The notes beneath the pieces are model-generated. The model ran no database searches, was not told the DNA's origin, and saw nothing but the letters and a program-made list of their open reading frames with translations. Below, one piece after another: positions 8,502 through 16,050 of a DNA stretch of 64,000 nucleotides. Source of the DNA: Flavobacterium sp. J49 (GTDB taxonomy: Bacteria > Bacteroidota > Bacteroidia > Flavobacteriales > Flavobacteriaceae); NCBI RefSeq assembly GCF_011742145.1, contig NZ_JAAQQU010000099.1:218955-282954 (forward strand). The letters run 5' to 3'. Positions within the stretch are counted from its first letter, which is position 1. Each line of letters begins with the position of its first letter. The position numbers and the translations under genes were made by a program.

Positions 8502-8834
8502 TTAAAATCCTAAATCGCGCTCAATTTCTTCCATTTCAATAATATCGTGTGCTTCTAAAAGAGTTGGCACCAAGGTAATGCTTTTGGGCACGGCATTAAA
8601 ATTAACATTATCGGATACAAGCACTATGGATTTCTTTTGCTTTTTGTGCAATTTAATTAGTTCGGCAAACGACTTTACGTCTTCCAGTGATAAATTTTTA
8701 TCATGGGATAAATCCAATATGAGATTGTTGTTCTTATATGTATTGTGTTCGTGAGTGACTTTCATTAAAAATTCCGCTGTTTGTCCGAGCGTATCTTTAA
8801 TAATAGTAGTGTGGCCTTTTTGTTCGACTTTCAT
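8502..8834 (-). CDS. STAS-like small cytoplasmic protein
   Basis: 110 residues, no signal peptide or membrane segment. The pattern of a hydrophobic strand (NLILDLSHD), a helix and a second strand (SIVLVSD) resembles STAS or anti-sigma-factor-antagonist folds, but I see no diagnostic phosphorylatable Ser motif. Located directly upstream of rnz (5-bp gap), an arrangement I associate with flavobacteria, where the pair is conserved. Function unknown; the placement suggests a link to RNA metabolism or simply a shared promoter. Confidence 0.7.
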   Translation of the reverse strand: MKVEQKGHTTIIKDTLGQTAEFLMKVTHEHNTYKNNNLILDLSHDKNLSLEDVKSFAELIKLHKKQKKSIVLVSDNVNFNAVPKSITLVPTLLEAHDIIEMEEIERDLGF

Positions 8835-8948
8835 TTTAGGGTAAATAATTTAATCCGAAGCTAATTTAGGAAGATTTTGCCATTTTTTGGCATTTGCTCA
8901 AAGGTTTGTGATTTGGAGTGTGCAGTTCACAGAAATTTTTGGTTTTTC

Positions 8949-8963
8949 ATCGATGAAATGCAT
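8949..8963. promoter_or_regulatory. Shared 15-mer, copy 2
   Basis: ATCGATGAAATGCAT followed by a T run, identical to 6588-6602, centred between the inverted GTGCAGTT copies in the divergent spacer. Confidence 0.4.
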
Positions 8964-9093
8964 GTTTTTTTAACATTTTATAGACTAACTGCACGATAAA
9001 AACGCTGAAAACCCCCGAATTCATTGAATTTGTCGATTAAACGACTTTTGGGGTTAGTTATCGAAAAAATTTCAGTGCCGAATAGTCTTGAAG

Positions 9094-9101
9094 TAGTTTT
9101 G
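9094..9101 (+). promoter_or_regulatory. -7 box for the small secreted protein gene
   Basis: TAGTTTTG fits TAnnTTTG and lies 35 bp before the ATG at 9136. No clear TTG at the -33 position. Confidence 0.5.
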
Positions 9102-9135
9102 ACCAAGAATTAAGAACGAAACTAAAACACTCATT

Positions 9136-9501
9136 ATGACAACAACAAATAACACAGTAGCTCAAAAAAATGTAACCAACGTTAGATTATTTGTTTTATT
9201 CGTATTATTAGTATTATCAAGCAACGGCGTTTTTGGTCAGGCTAAAGCAGAAGTTACCAAGGTAGCCGCTACAACTGAAGTTTCAGTTTCTAAAAATGAT
9301 TCTATTGTTATTGCTACCGAAACTACTGTTGCCTCTATGGATTTCGCAGTTTGGTTCATGGGAACTAACAAAACCGCAGGAAGTAAATCAAATGTTAGCT
9401 TCAGCAAAAAAGCTTTAATCAATTCCGGTATCAACACTAACAGTGTTTTAATCAGATCAATTTTGAAGAAAGTAAGTTCTCAAGAAAGCAGCGTAGCCTA
9501 A
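9136..9501 (+). CDS. Small exported protein of unknown function
   Basis: 121 residues. After a 17-residue polar N-terminus comes a hydrophobic stretch (LFVLFVLLVLSSNGVFG) ending GQAKAE, consistent with a signal peptide cleaved near residue 35. The mature part is rich in Val, Thr, Ser and Ala, with no cysteine and no known domain. It is flanked by an elaborate leader and a strong terminator, so it is a separate transcription unit, perhaps highly expressed (inference). I cannot assign a role. Confidence 0.7.
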   Translation: MTTTNNTVAQKNVTNVRLFVLFVLLVLSSNGVFGQAKAEVTKVAATTEVSVSKNDSIVIATETTVASMDFAVWFMGTNKTAGSKSNVSFSKKALINSGINTNSVLIRSILKKVSSQESSVA

Positions 9502-9551
9502 TTAAATTCTAAGTTAAGTTTAGATTAAATATAATTGGTTAGTTTTAAAAA

Positions 9552-9581
9552 AAAGTCCCGATATGAGAATCGGGACTTTTT
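9552..9581. terminator. Bidirectional terminator
   Basis: AAAGTCCCGAT and ATCGGGACTTT arms around a short loop, flanked by A and T runs. It serves the small exported protein gene and, on the other strand, the Smr-domain gene, whose stop codon touches it. Confidence 0.92.
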
Positions 9582-10124
9582 TTATTTTACATTTTGTTTG
9601 AAATAAACTTCGGTAGCGCCGGAGCCATATTTCTGGTAATTGGCATCTTGAAAAGAAACATTTTCATATCGGCCCAACATAAAGTCGAGCTCCGATTTTA
9701 AAATTCCCTCGCCAACCCCATGTATGAATACAATTTTCGGAATTCGGTTTCTGATGGCAAATTCAATATGATATTTGGCTGTTTCTGTTTGCTTGGTCAG
9801 AATATCAAAGTTGCTCATTGATTTGTAGTTTTTGACCAACTTTTCGATATGCAAATCAAACTCGGGAACCGGAAGGTCTTTTTTGGATTTCTTTTCCGTA
9901 TTGATATAGTTAGGCTTTGGAATTTCTTTCTCGGCTATAACCTGATTTTTATTAAAACTAAAATTCATGTCTCGACTATTGCCAATTTTGATGAGCTCAC
10001 TGCTTTTAAAAGTCAAATTGAAACCATCGTTAGTTTCAATCGTTACTTCATTGCCTTTTACATCAACCACAACACCATCAATAGCATCGTCAAGCACCGA
10101 AACTTTATCACCTTTAGTTATCAT
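9582..10124 (-). CDS. DUF2027/Smr-domain protein
   Basis: 180 residues when started at MITKGDKVSVLDDAIDG; a longer start at 10169 exists, but it lies inside the preceding gene and gives a non-homologous N-terminus. The N-terminal 60 residues look like a small beta-barrel of the DUF2027 type. The C-terminal part (about 100-180) is a Smr domain: EFDLHIEKL, then FVIHGVGEGILKSEL in the form IVFIHGVGEG, and a terminal QDANYQKYGSGATEVYF. Smr domains are nucleases or nucleic-acid-binding modules related to MutS2. It overlaps the preceding small membrane-protein gene by 11 bp, so the pair is an operon. Confidence 0.88.
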   Translation of the reverse strand: MITKGDKVSVLDDAIDGVVVDVKGNEVTIETNDGFNLTFKSSELIKIGNSRDMNFSFNKNQVIAEKEIPKPNYINTEKKSKKDLPVPEFDLHIEKLVKNYKSMSNFDILTKQTETAKYHIEFAIRNRIPKIVFIHGVGEGILKSELDFMLGRYENVSFQDANYQKYGSGATEVYFKQNVK

Positions 10125-10302
10125 CTTCTTCTGCTTCGGTTTCTGAATGTTTGCTAGGTACTTTGGCACTCAATTTCATGATACCATACATAAATACGGC
10201 AACAGCAATGACTAAAATATAGACATTGGGTTTGGTCTTAGTTTGCTCATACAACCCTACTATAATGGCCACAATCATAAAAGGAAAGACAAGTTTTTTC
10301 AT
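10114..10302 (-). CDS. Small membrane protein upstream of the Smr gene
   Basis: 62 residues: MKKLVFPFMIVAIIVGLY and YILVIAVAVFMYGIMKL form two membrane segments, followed by an acidic tail (ETEAEEDDN). I chose the ATG at 10302 because a TATTTTTG promoter box on the minus strand lies at 10320-10327, only 18 bp upstream; the longer start at 10368 would precede that promoter. Function unknown; translationally coupled to the Smr-domain gene. Confidence 0.7.
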   Translation of the reverse strand: MKKLVFPFMIVAIIVGLYEQTKTKPNVYILVIAVAVFMYGIMKLSAKVPSKHSETEAEEDDN

Positions 10303-10319
10303 GGAATACTCTTTGACTT

Positions 10320-10327
10320 CAAAAATA
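10320..10327 (-). promoter_or_regulatory. -7 box for the small membrane protein/Smr operon
   Basis: TATTTTTG read on the minus strand, 18 bp from the ATG at 10302. It decides the start of the 62-residue gene. Confidence 0.55.
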
Positions 10328-10351
10328 GTAAACTTTATTGGTAAACGACAT

Positions 10352-10380
10352 AAAAAAAGCACCTTCAACAGAAGATGCTT
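10352..10380 (-). terminator. Terminator of the 145-residue membrane protein gene
   Basis: On the minus strand, AAGCATCTT and AAGGTGCTT arms around CTGTTG (with a G-T pair) precede a seven-T run. Confidence 0.85.
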
Positions 10381-10404
10381 AATCTATTTTACATTACTTG
10401 AAAA

Positions 10405-10842
10405 TTATCGCATAGCACTAAATCCGATGACCACAACAACAGCGGCCAAAATATATAAGGAAATAACAACTATAGCTGAAATTCCCAAGAATTTGTGGTG
10501 TGATTTTAAATTACTGAAAGCAGTTGTCAATAATTCGGTGTTTTGTGAATTAAGTGCTTTTTTGGTACTATCCGCATATTTGTATAAATAATAAATTGGG
10601 AACAAATACAAAATGGCAAGGACCAAATACAGTATCGAAATAAATCCTTTGATGGCTCCGAATGGGCCGGGCATTTCCGGCATCATAGACATGGCCGAGG
10701 TCATTAAAATAGCCATAAGCGCCATAAATCCTATTCCGATAAAGCCCAAAATCGCTAAAAACATAGACCATTTGGCACTTTCTCTTAAATAATCCTGAGC
10801 AGCTGTTTGCAATTGCAATCCGAAATTTTGATTTTCTTCCAT
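10405..10842 (-). CDS. Four-helix membrane protein (DUF5362-like)
   Basis: 145 residues with hydrophobic segments at about 25-50, 65-88 and 118-143; the first may be two helices with a Met-rich loop (MMPEMPGP). The order, a short cytoplasmic N-terminus, an SMFLAILGFIGIGFMAL helix, a LYLFPIYYLYKYADSTKKAL segment and a final helix, resembles the DUF5362 family, from memory. No enzymatic motif. Sits alone between rocD and the Smr operon, with its own terminator. Function unknown. Confidence 0.7.
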   Translation of the reverse strand: MEENQNFGLQLQTAAQDYLRESAKWSMFLAILGFIGIGFMALMAILMTSAMSMMPEMPGPFGAIKGFISILYLVLAILYLFPIYYLYKYADSTKKALNSQNTELLTTAFSNLKSHHKFLGISAIVVISLYILAAVVVVIGFSAMR

Positions 10843-10879
10843 AATAAAAGGGTTGGTTGGTTATTAATTGGTTGAGTGA

Positions 10880-12160
10880 TTACTTTTCAAATTGTTTTAA
10901 CGTATTGATGATAATTGCCACGCAATCTAACAATTGTACTTCATTCATCACCAATGGCGGTGCAAAACGGATAATATTTCCGTGTGTGGGTTTGGCCAGC
11001 AAACCGTTTTCTGCCAATTTCATACAGATATTCCAAGCGGTATCACTGTCTTCCGTATCATTAATCACTACTGCATTCAGCAATCCTTTGCCGCGAACTA
11101 AAGTCGCCACATTGGAAGTTTCAATATATTTCGCCAATTCAGCACGGAAAATTTTTCCTAATCTTCGAGCGTTTTGGGCCAAATGTTCTTCACTTACAAC
11201 ATCCAAAGCAGCCATAGCAACCGCTGCAGCTACCGGATTCCCTCCAAAAGTAGAACCGTGTTGTCCCGGTTTGATGACATTCATAATTGTATTGTTGGCC
11301 AAAACTGCTGAAACCGGATAAACACCACCGGAAACCGCTTTTCCTAAAATTAAAATATCCGGAGTGACATAGCTGCTTTGTTTCTCACATTGATTTTCAC
11401 AAGTACAATTGCCACAAACCGCTAATAAAGAACCCGTTCTGGCAATACCGGTTTGCACTTCATCGGCAATGAACAATACATTATTGGCTTCGCACAAAGC
11501 TTTGGCTTTTGCCAAATAGTCTTCACTCGGTACATAAACGCCAGCTTCTCCTTGTATGGGTTCGACTAAGAAACCGGCAATATTTTTTGAGGATGTAATG
11601 GCTTTTTCCAAAGCGTCTAAATCGTCATAAGCTATTTTGATAAATCCGGCCGTGTATGGACCAAAGTTTTTGCGGGCATTTTCATCATTGGAAAACGAAA
11701 TAATGGTAGTGGTTCTTCCGTGGAAGTTACCGTCGCAAACAATGATTTGGGCTTCATTTTCGGGAATGCCTTTTTTCTCATAAGCCCATTTTCTACAGAT
11801 TTTCAAAGCGGTTTCTACGGCTTCGGCACCGGTGTTCATAGGCAACACTTTATCAAAACCAAAATATTTGGTAATGTACTCTTCGTAAACACCTAATTTA
11901 TCGTTGTAAAAAGCGCGTGAAGTTAGGGTTAAAGTTTGGGCCTGTTCTATCATTGCTCCGACAATTTTCGGGTGACAATGGCCTTGGTTCACGGCTGAAT
12001 AAGCCGAAAGAAAATCATAATACTTCTTCCCTTCTACGTCCCAAACATACACTCCATCACCTCTATTCAGCACTACCGGTAACGGATGGTAATTGTGGGC
12101 TCCGTATTTGTCTTCTAAGGTAATCGCATCGGCTGAAGTTAATTTTTCTAAAACTGACAT
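10880..12160 (-). CDS. rocD: Ornithine-oxo-acid transaminase
   Basis: 426 residues, class III PLP aminotransferase. It converts ornithine and 2-oxoglutarate to glutamate semialdehyde and glutamate, linking arginine breakdown with proline and glutamate. Visible features: [33 protein letters not shown], the PLP Asp in FIADEVQTG, and the Schiff-base lysine Lys274 in [13 protein letters not shown]. Just before that lysine is a Cys-rich insertion with Cys249, Cys252, Cys254 and Cys258, which I have seen in Bacteroidota homologues but not in Bacillus or human forms. Monocistronic. Confidence 0.93.
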   Translation of the reverse strand: MSVLEKLTSADAITLEDKYGAHNYHPLPVVLNRGDGVYVWDVEGKKYYDFLSAYSAVNQGHCHPKIVGAMIEQAQTLTLTSRAFYNDKLGVYEEYITKYFGFDKVLPMNTGAEAVETALKICRKWAYEKKGIPENEAQIIVCDGNFHGRTTTIISFSNDENARKNFGPYTAGFIKIAYDDLDALEKAITSSKNIAGFLVEPIQGEAGVYVPSEDYLAKAKALCEANNVLFIADEVQTGIARTGSLLAVCGNCTCENQCEKQSSYVTPDILILGKAVSGGVYPVSAVLANNTIMNVIKPGQHGSTFGGNPVAAAVAMAALDVVSEEHLAQNARRLGKIFRAELAKYIETSNVATLVRGKGLLNAVVINDTEDSDTAWNICMKLAENGLLAKPTHGNIIRFAPPLVMNEVQLLDCVAIIINTLKQFEK

Positions 12161-12263
12161 TGTAATTCGAATTTTAATCTGCTCTCACTATACAGATTAA
12201 TTATTAAAACGTTATTCCTTCTTTTGGAGAGAAATCATCCATATCTTCGGTAAAAGTATAAAA

Positions 12264-12303
12264 AGATTGTTAGATTTTTAGAAAGTTAGACTACTTAGAT
12301 TTT
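12264..12303. repeat. Short-period TTAGA word array
   Basis: In the rocD upstream spacer the word TTAGA recurs four times at 8-13 bp spacing (GTTAGATTTTTAGAAAG, then GTTAGACTACTTAGAT). No gene. Confidence 0.6.
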
Positions 12304-12327
12304 CACCAAACAACTCCTAACTTATTA

Positions 12328-13029
12328 CTATTTCTTAATTCTTTCCAATATATCATTCATCATTTCAATTTGTACTTTCTGTATTTCAATCAATTCTTGC
12401 TGTTGGTGCTGGATTAAATGGTCTAATTTGTCATCAATAAGTCTGATTTCTAATTCTGATTTCAGATTAATCATATAGTCTTTCTTGGCTCTCGCACGGT
12501 CTTTTTCCTCCTGACGGTTTTGGCTCATCATGATAATCGGAGCTTGTAGGGCGGCCAGACAAGAGAGAATCAAGTTTAATAAAATAAACGGATAAGGATC
12601 AAAACCTTTATTGAGTAAAATATACACGTTGGAACCAATCCAAATCAAAATAAAGATGAAAAATGAAATAATAAACGTCCAGCTTCCACCAAAATCAGCT
12701 ACTTTATCGGCTATCTTTTGCCCAAAAGTTCGATTGTCTTTCTCGTATTCAACTTTGCTTACCAAAGATTTTCCATTGGATAATGATTTCAAGACATTTT
12801 GCTGCAGTTCAGACAATTCGCCTACTTCGGTTTGGAGGTATTTTGAAATGTATTTTTCTCGGTAAATGTTTAATTCACTATTCGAGATACAATCATTATG
12901 TTTAAAATCCGGATGGTCTTTTTGGATTAGGTTTAAAACCGTTTGCCTAATTTGGTGTCCGTACACCCTTTCTTTCTCCGGAAAGTCTACTCCCGAAATA
13001 GCGCTTTTAAAACTGACTTTTGAACCCAT
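12328..13029 (-). CDS. DUF1003 membrane protein
   Basis: 233 residues. The N-terminal 80 residues are hydrophilic with two Cys/His-containing segments. DUF1003 occupies about 95-200: ADKVADFGGSWTFIISFF is the first membrane helix, then WIGSNVYILLNKGFDPYPFILLNLILS, and QAPIIMMSQNRQEEKDR, the family signature. The tail (about 200-233) is a likely coiled coil, LDHLIQHQQQELIEIQKVQ. DUF1003 proteins are inner-membrane proteins of unknown function. A TAAATTTG box on the minus strand lies about 30 bp upstream of the start. Confidence 0.88.
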   Translation of the reverse strand: MGSKVSFKSAISGVDFPEKERVYGHQIRQTVLNLIQKDHPDFKHNDCISNSELNIYREKYISKYLQTEVGELSELQQNVLKSLSNGKSLVSKVEYEKDNRTFGQKIADKVADFGGSWTFIISFFIFILIWIGSNVYILLNKGFDPYPFILLNLILSCLAALQAPIIMMSQNRQEEKDRARAKKDYMINLKSELEIRLIDDKLDHLIQHQQQELIEIQKVQIEMMNDILERIKK

Positions 13030-13059
13030 GACAATGCTTTAAATTTTACTCCTTTCCAA

Positions 13060-13067
13060 CAAATTTA
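13060..13067 (-). promoter_or_regulatory. -7 box for the DUF1003 gene
   Basis: TAAATTTG on the minus strand, 30 bp before the ATG at 13029. Confidence 0.45.
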
Positions 13068-13074
13068 AACAATG

Positions 13075-13620
13075 TTAATGACCATTAAACATTTCCAACA
13101 GTTTATTTACGGTATTCCAATTGCGCGTTGTAGAAACCACATTCATACTCTTCTCTATCCATTTGTTATCGAGTCTGGTTTTGGCCGGTGAAACGTCATA
13201 TTTCAAGTAAATTCTTTTACCGTCGAGTTGAATTTCATCGGGCTTGATAAAGTTTAAGTTGAGTTGGGTAATCATATTCTCCGGCAATTCTGAAGAAATA
13301 AAGGAAACGTAGAGTTTCTTTAAATCAACGCCTTCATCGTTGAGAAATAAGTTTCGGTCCAAACACGCTTGTAAATCTTCTTTACCAATGACAATCACGG
13401 GAACATCATGACCAAATTCTTTGAAAATTTCCTGCTTAATTAGGAAACCAACTTTCCCCGGACTTTCTTCTTCGGTATCTACAAACACATTCCCCGATTG
13501 GATGTAAGTAACCACATTGGTAAACCCAATGCCTTCTAGCGCTTTTTTCAGAGCGACCATGTTAATCATTTTGTGACCGGAGACATTGATGCCTCGGAGT
13601 AAAGCCAAATGGGTATGCAT
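13075..13620 (-). CDS. DUF1697 family protein
   Basis: 181 residues, the normal DUF1697 length. The signature is at the N-terminus: HLALLRGINVSGHKMINM, followed by LEGIGFTNVVTYIQSGNVFVDT. Later VIGKEDL and a conserved LDNKWIEKSMNVVSTTRNWNTV near the C-terminus. No catalytic mechanism is known for the family. It is divergent from rlmD and lies 45 bp upstream of the DUF1003 gene on the same strand, so the two may be cotranscribed although DUF1003 also has a promoter box. Confidence 0.93.
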   Translation of the reverse strand: MHTHLALLRGINVSGHKMINMVALKKALEGIGFTNVVTYIQSGNVFVDTEEESPGKVGFLIKQEIFKEFGHDVPVIVIGKEDLQACLDRNLFLNDEGVDLKKLYVSFISSELPENMITQLNLNFIKPDEIQLDGKRIYLKYDVSPAKTRLDNKWIEKSMNVVSTTRNWNTVNKLLEMFNGH

Positions 13621-13684
13621 GTTGATAATTTTCTACTAATTTATATTTTTTTCTTAAATGTCTATTCAGTTTTGCCCAATAGTT

Positions 13685-13692
13685 TATTTTTG
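13685..13692 (+). promoter_or_regulatory. -7 box for rlmD
   Basis: TATTTTTG ends 4 bp before the ATG at 13697. The transcript would start inside or just after that ATG region, so either the start is nearly leaderless or this box is fortuitous; in either case it excludes the upstream start at 13658. Confidence 0.5.
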
Positions 13693-13696
13693 CGCT

Positions 13697-15109
13697 ATGG
13701 GAAGAAAACAAACCAACAAAGTCATTTTTGAAAAGATTACTGTTTTAGATGCCGGTGCCAAAGGCGTATCGGTGGCCAAAGCTCCGGAAGGTCAAGTCAT
13801 TTTTATACCCAATGTCGTTCCCGGCGATGTGGTAGATGTGCAAACGCTTAAAAAACGCAAAGCCTATTTTGAAGGCAAAGCCATTAAATTTCATGAATAT
13901 TCTTCGGATAGAGTTGAGCCGGTTTGCCAACACTTTGGTGCTTGTGGCGGTTGCAAATGGCAGAATATGAACTATGAAAAACAGTTGTTTTATAAAAACC
14001 AAGAAGTGTTTAATAACCTGAAACGTATTGGGAAAATTGAGTTGCCTGATTTTGAACCAATATTAGGTTCGGAAAAACAATTCTTTTACAGAAACAAAAT
14101 GGAGTTTGGATTCTCCGACACGCGTTGGATGACCGATGCTGAAATCCAATCCGGAGTTGAATTTGACAATAAAAATGCTTTGGGTTTTCATATTCCACGC
14201 ATGTGGGACAAAATATTAGACATCGAGAAATGTCATTTACAAGAAGATCCATCCAATGCAATTCGAAACGAAATCAAGCGTTTTGCTACTGAAAATGAAT
14301 TGGAATTCTTCAATGCCAGAAATCATACCGGTTTGTTGCGAACCTTGATGATTCGCACCGCTTCTACCGGAGAAATTATGGTGTTGATTCAATTCTACAA
14401 AGAAGACAAAGCGCAACGTGAATTGTTGTTGAATCACATTTTTGAAACATTCCCACAAATTACGTCGCTACAATATGTGATCAACGGCAAAGCCAATGAT
14501 ACTTTGTATGACCAAGACATTAAATTGTTTAAAGGCAGAGATTACATTTTGGAAGAAATGGAAGGCTTACACTTTAGTATCAATGCCAAATCGTTTTACC
14601 AGACTAATTCAGACCAAGCTTACGAATTGTACAAAATCACCCGAGAATTTGCAGGGTTAACCGGCAATGAAGTAGTTTACGATTTATACACCGGAACCGG
14701 AACTATTGCCCAATTCGTTTCTAAAAAAGCGAAAAAAGTAATTGGCGTAGAAGCCGTTCCCGAAGCTATTTTTGATGCCAAAGAAAATGCCAAACGAAAT
14801 AGTATTACCAACTGTGAGTTCTTCGTTGGCGATATGAAAAACGTATTCAACGATGACTTCATTGCTCAACACGGACAACCGGATGTTATCATCACTGATC
14901 CGCCAAGAGACGGCATGCACAAAGACGTTGTAGAACAAATCCTTAAAATCGCTCCTGAAAAAGTAGTGTATGTCAGTTGTAACTCGGCTACACAAGCACG
15001 AGACTTGGCTTTGATGGATGAAACATACAAAGTAACACGCGTTCGTCCGGTAGATATGTTTCCGCAAACCCATCACGTGGAAAATGTTGTACTTTTGGAG
15101 AGAAGATAA
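13697..15109 (+). CDS. rlmD: 23S rRNA (uracil-C5)-methyltransferase, RlmD/RumA type
   Basis: 470 residues from MGRKQTNKV. The protein methylates C5 of a uracil in 23S rRNA using SAM (U1939 in E. coli numbering). Domains: an N-terminal TRAM beta-barrel (about 5-65), an iron-sulfur site with Cys77, Cys83 and Cys86 (VCQHFGACGGCKW) and a fourth Cys in EKCHLQ, then a Rossmann methyltransferase with VYDLYTGTGTIA, ITDPPRDGMH and the catalytic-Cys motif VYVSCNSATQARDL. The C-terminus MFPQTHHVENVVLLER is typical. First gene of a probable operon with the lipoproteins behind it. Confidence 0.93.
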   Translation: MGRKQTNKVIFEKITVLDAGAKGVSVAKAPEGQVIFIPNVVPGDVVDVQTLKKRKAYFEGKAIKFHEYSSDRVEPVCQHFGACGGCKWQNMNYEKQLFYKNQEVFNNLKRIGKIELPDFEPILGSEKQFFYRNKMEFGFSDTRWMTDAEIQSGVEFDNKNALGFHIPRMWDKILDIEKCHLQEDPSNAIRNEIKRFATENELEFFNARNHTGLLRTLMIRTASTGEIMVLIQFYKEDKAQRELLLNHIFETFPQITSLQYVINGKANDTLYDQDIKLFKGRDYILEEMEGLHFSINAKSFYQTNSDQAYELYKITREFAGLTGNEVVYDLYTGTGTIAQFVSKKAKKVIGVEAVPEAIFDAKENAKRNSITNCEFFVGDMKNVFNDDFIAQHGQPDVIITDPPRDGMHKDVVEQILKIAPEKVVYVSCNSATQARDLALMDETYKVTRVRPVDMFPQTHHVENVVLLERR

Positions 15110-15111
15110 AA

Positions 15112-15142
15112 GAATTACGAATTAGTAATTACGAATTACGAT
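15112..15142. repeat. Short-period AATTACGA word array
   Basis: AATTACGA occurs three times (with AATTAGTA once) in 29 bp between rlmD and the next gene. It is a low-complexity spacer array of the kind found in other spacers here. Confidence 0.75.
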
Positions 15143-15150
15143 TTGCTGCT

Positions 15151-15543
15151 ATGAAAAAAATACTTTTCCTGTTACTACTAACCCTTTCCTTCTCAGGTTG
15201 TGAGAATGATGACACTGATTACATTGTTGGAGAATGGAAAGTCGAAAAGGTATTAGTTGACAATACCTTCACCTCGGACGGTCTAATAGAATGCGACTTG
15301 AATACAATATATATATTTAGAAGTGATAAAAAATTTCTGATAAGTGGACCTCAAGTAACCAATGATGGATATTTATGTATGCTTTTAGGTGCTGATCAAT
15401 GGCGAAAAACTGATAATGGTTATAGTATTTTAAACGATACCTATTCACGTTCTGAGATAATAAAAGTCAGCAAGGATACCATAGTCATGCAAAATATAGA
15501 TGGTTATCCAACCAATTTCAAAAAAATGTTAGTTAGACAATAA
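15151..15543 (+). CDS. Lipocalin-like lipoprotein
   Basis: 130 residues. The signal peptide MKKILFLLLLTLSFSGC has the lipobox Cys at residue 17. The mature part (VGEWKVEKVLVDN, YIFRSDKKFLI, DTIVMQNI) has the strand pattern of lipocalin-like family lipoproteins (DUF4923/lipocalin_4 type), perhaps binding a small hydrophobic ligand. The DNA encoding the signal peptide is nearly the same as that of the next gene, three bases after this stop, though the mature proteins are unrelated. Confidence 0.7.
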   Translation: MKKILFLLLLTLSFSGCENDDTDYIVGEWKVEKVLVDNTFTSDGLIECDLNTIYIFRSDKKFLISGPQVTNDGYLCMLLGADQWRKTDNGYSILNDTYSRSEIIKVSKDTIVMQNIDGYPTNFKKMLVRQ

Positions 15544-15546
15544 AAC

Positions 15547-16050
15547 ATGAAAAAAATACTTGTCCTTTTACTACTTACCCTTTCCTTTTCCGGTTGTGAA
15601 AAAGATGATATTTGTGTAGATGAAACCACGCCGCGATTGGTTTTAGAATTTTACGATGATGCCAATCCGGTGAACACTAAAAATGTTACCAATCTGAAAA
15701 TTAAAGGCGAAGGTGCCGTCAATGACTTAAACTTAGGAACTTTTAATGGTGTAAGCAAAATTTATTTGCCACTTAAAAATACCGAAGACATGACCAAGTA
15801 CAGTTTGATTTTAAACAGCACCAGTACAACGGGAACAGATAACGAAGACTTTTTGCAGTTTGATTACACCCGTCAAAACGTTTATGTTTCCAGAGCTTGC
15901 GGATACAAAACAATATATGAATTGGATTCTCCCAATGGTGTTATTCGTACCGATGCCGCTACACCTGATCAATTTTGGATAAGAAACATCAACATACAAA
16001 CCAATAACATTGAAACCGAAAATGAAGTACATATCAAAATTTACTTTTAG
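15547..16050 (+). CDS. DUF6452 family lipoprotein
   Basis: 167 residues with lipobox Cys17 (LSFSGCEKDD). The mature part contains DDICVDETTPRLVLEFYD, LPLKNTEDMTKY, and RACGYKTIYELD, which I recognise as DUF6452, a family found after rlmD in flavobacteria and followed by DUF6048. The Cys pair (CVDET and RACGY) may form a disulfide. The coding end overlaps the next gene by 29 bp. Likely an outer-membrane-attached protein of unknown role. Confidence 0.8.
   Translation: MKKILVLLLLTLSFSGCEKDDICVDETTPRLVLEFYDDANPVNTKNVTNLKIKGEGAVNDLNLGTFNGVSKIYLPLKNTEDMTKYSLILNSTSTTGTDNEDFLQFDYTRQNVYVSRACGYKTIYELDSPNGVIRTDAATPDQFWIRNINIQTNNIETENEVHIKIYF

Larger units (their letters stand above)
8835..9135. other. 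301-bp divergent spacer with several inverted repeats
   Basis: No gene is seen. It holds inverted copies of GTGCAGTT (8920-8927) and AACTGCAC (8987-8994), the shared 15-mer at 8949-8963 between them, a long-range hairpin with AACCCC near 9012 and GGGGTT near 9050, an inner GTCG/CGAC hairpin, and a TAGTTTTG promoter box at 9094. This is much more structure than a normal promoter region shows. Confidence 0.7.

Noticed and set aside
8502..8834. Naming the 110-residue protein as a ribonuclease Z subunit
   Set aside because: It only neighbours rnz; no metallo-beta-lactamase residues are present.
10125..10169. Upstream start for the Smr-domain gene
   Set aside because: It is inside the preceding membrane-protein gene; MITKGDKVSVLDD is the natural N-terminus.
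13658..13696. Upstream extension of rlmD (start 13658)
   Set aside because: The TATTTTTG box at 13685 lies within it, and the TRAM domain starts at the ATG at 13697.
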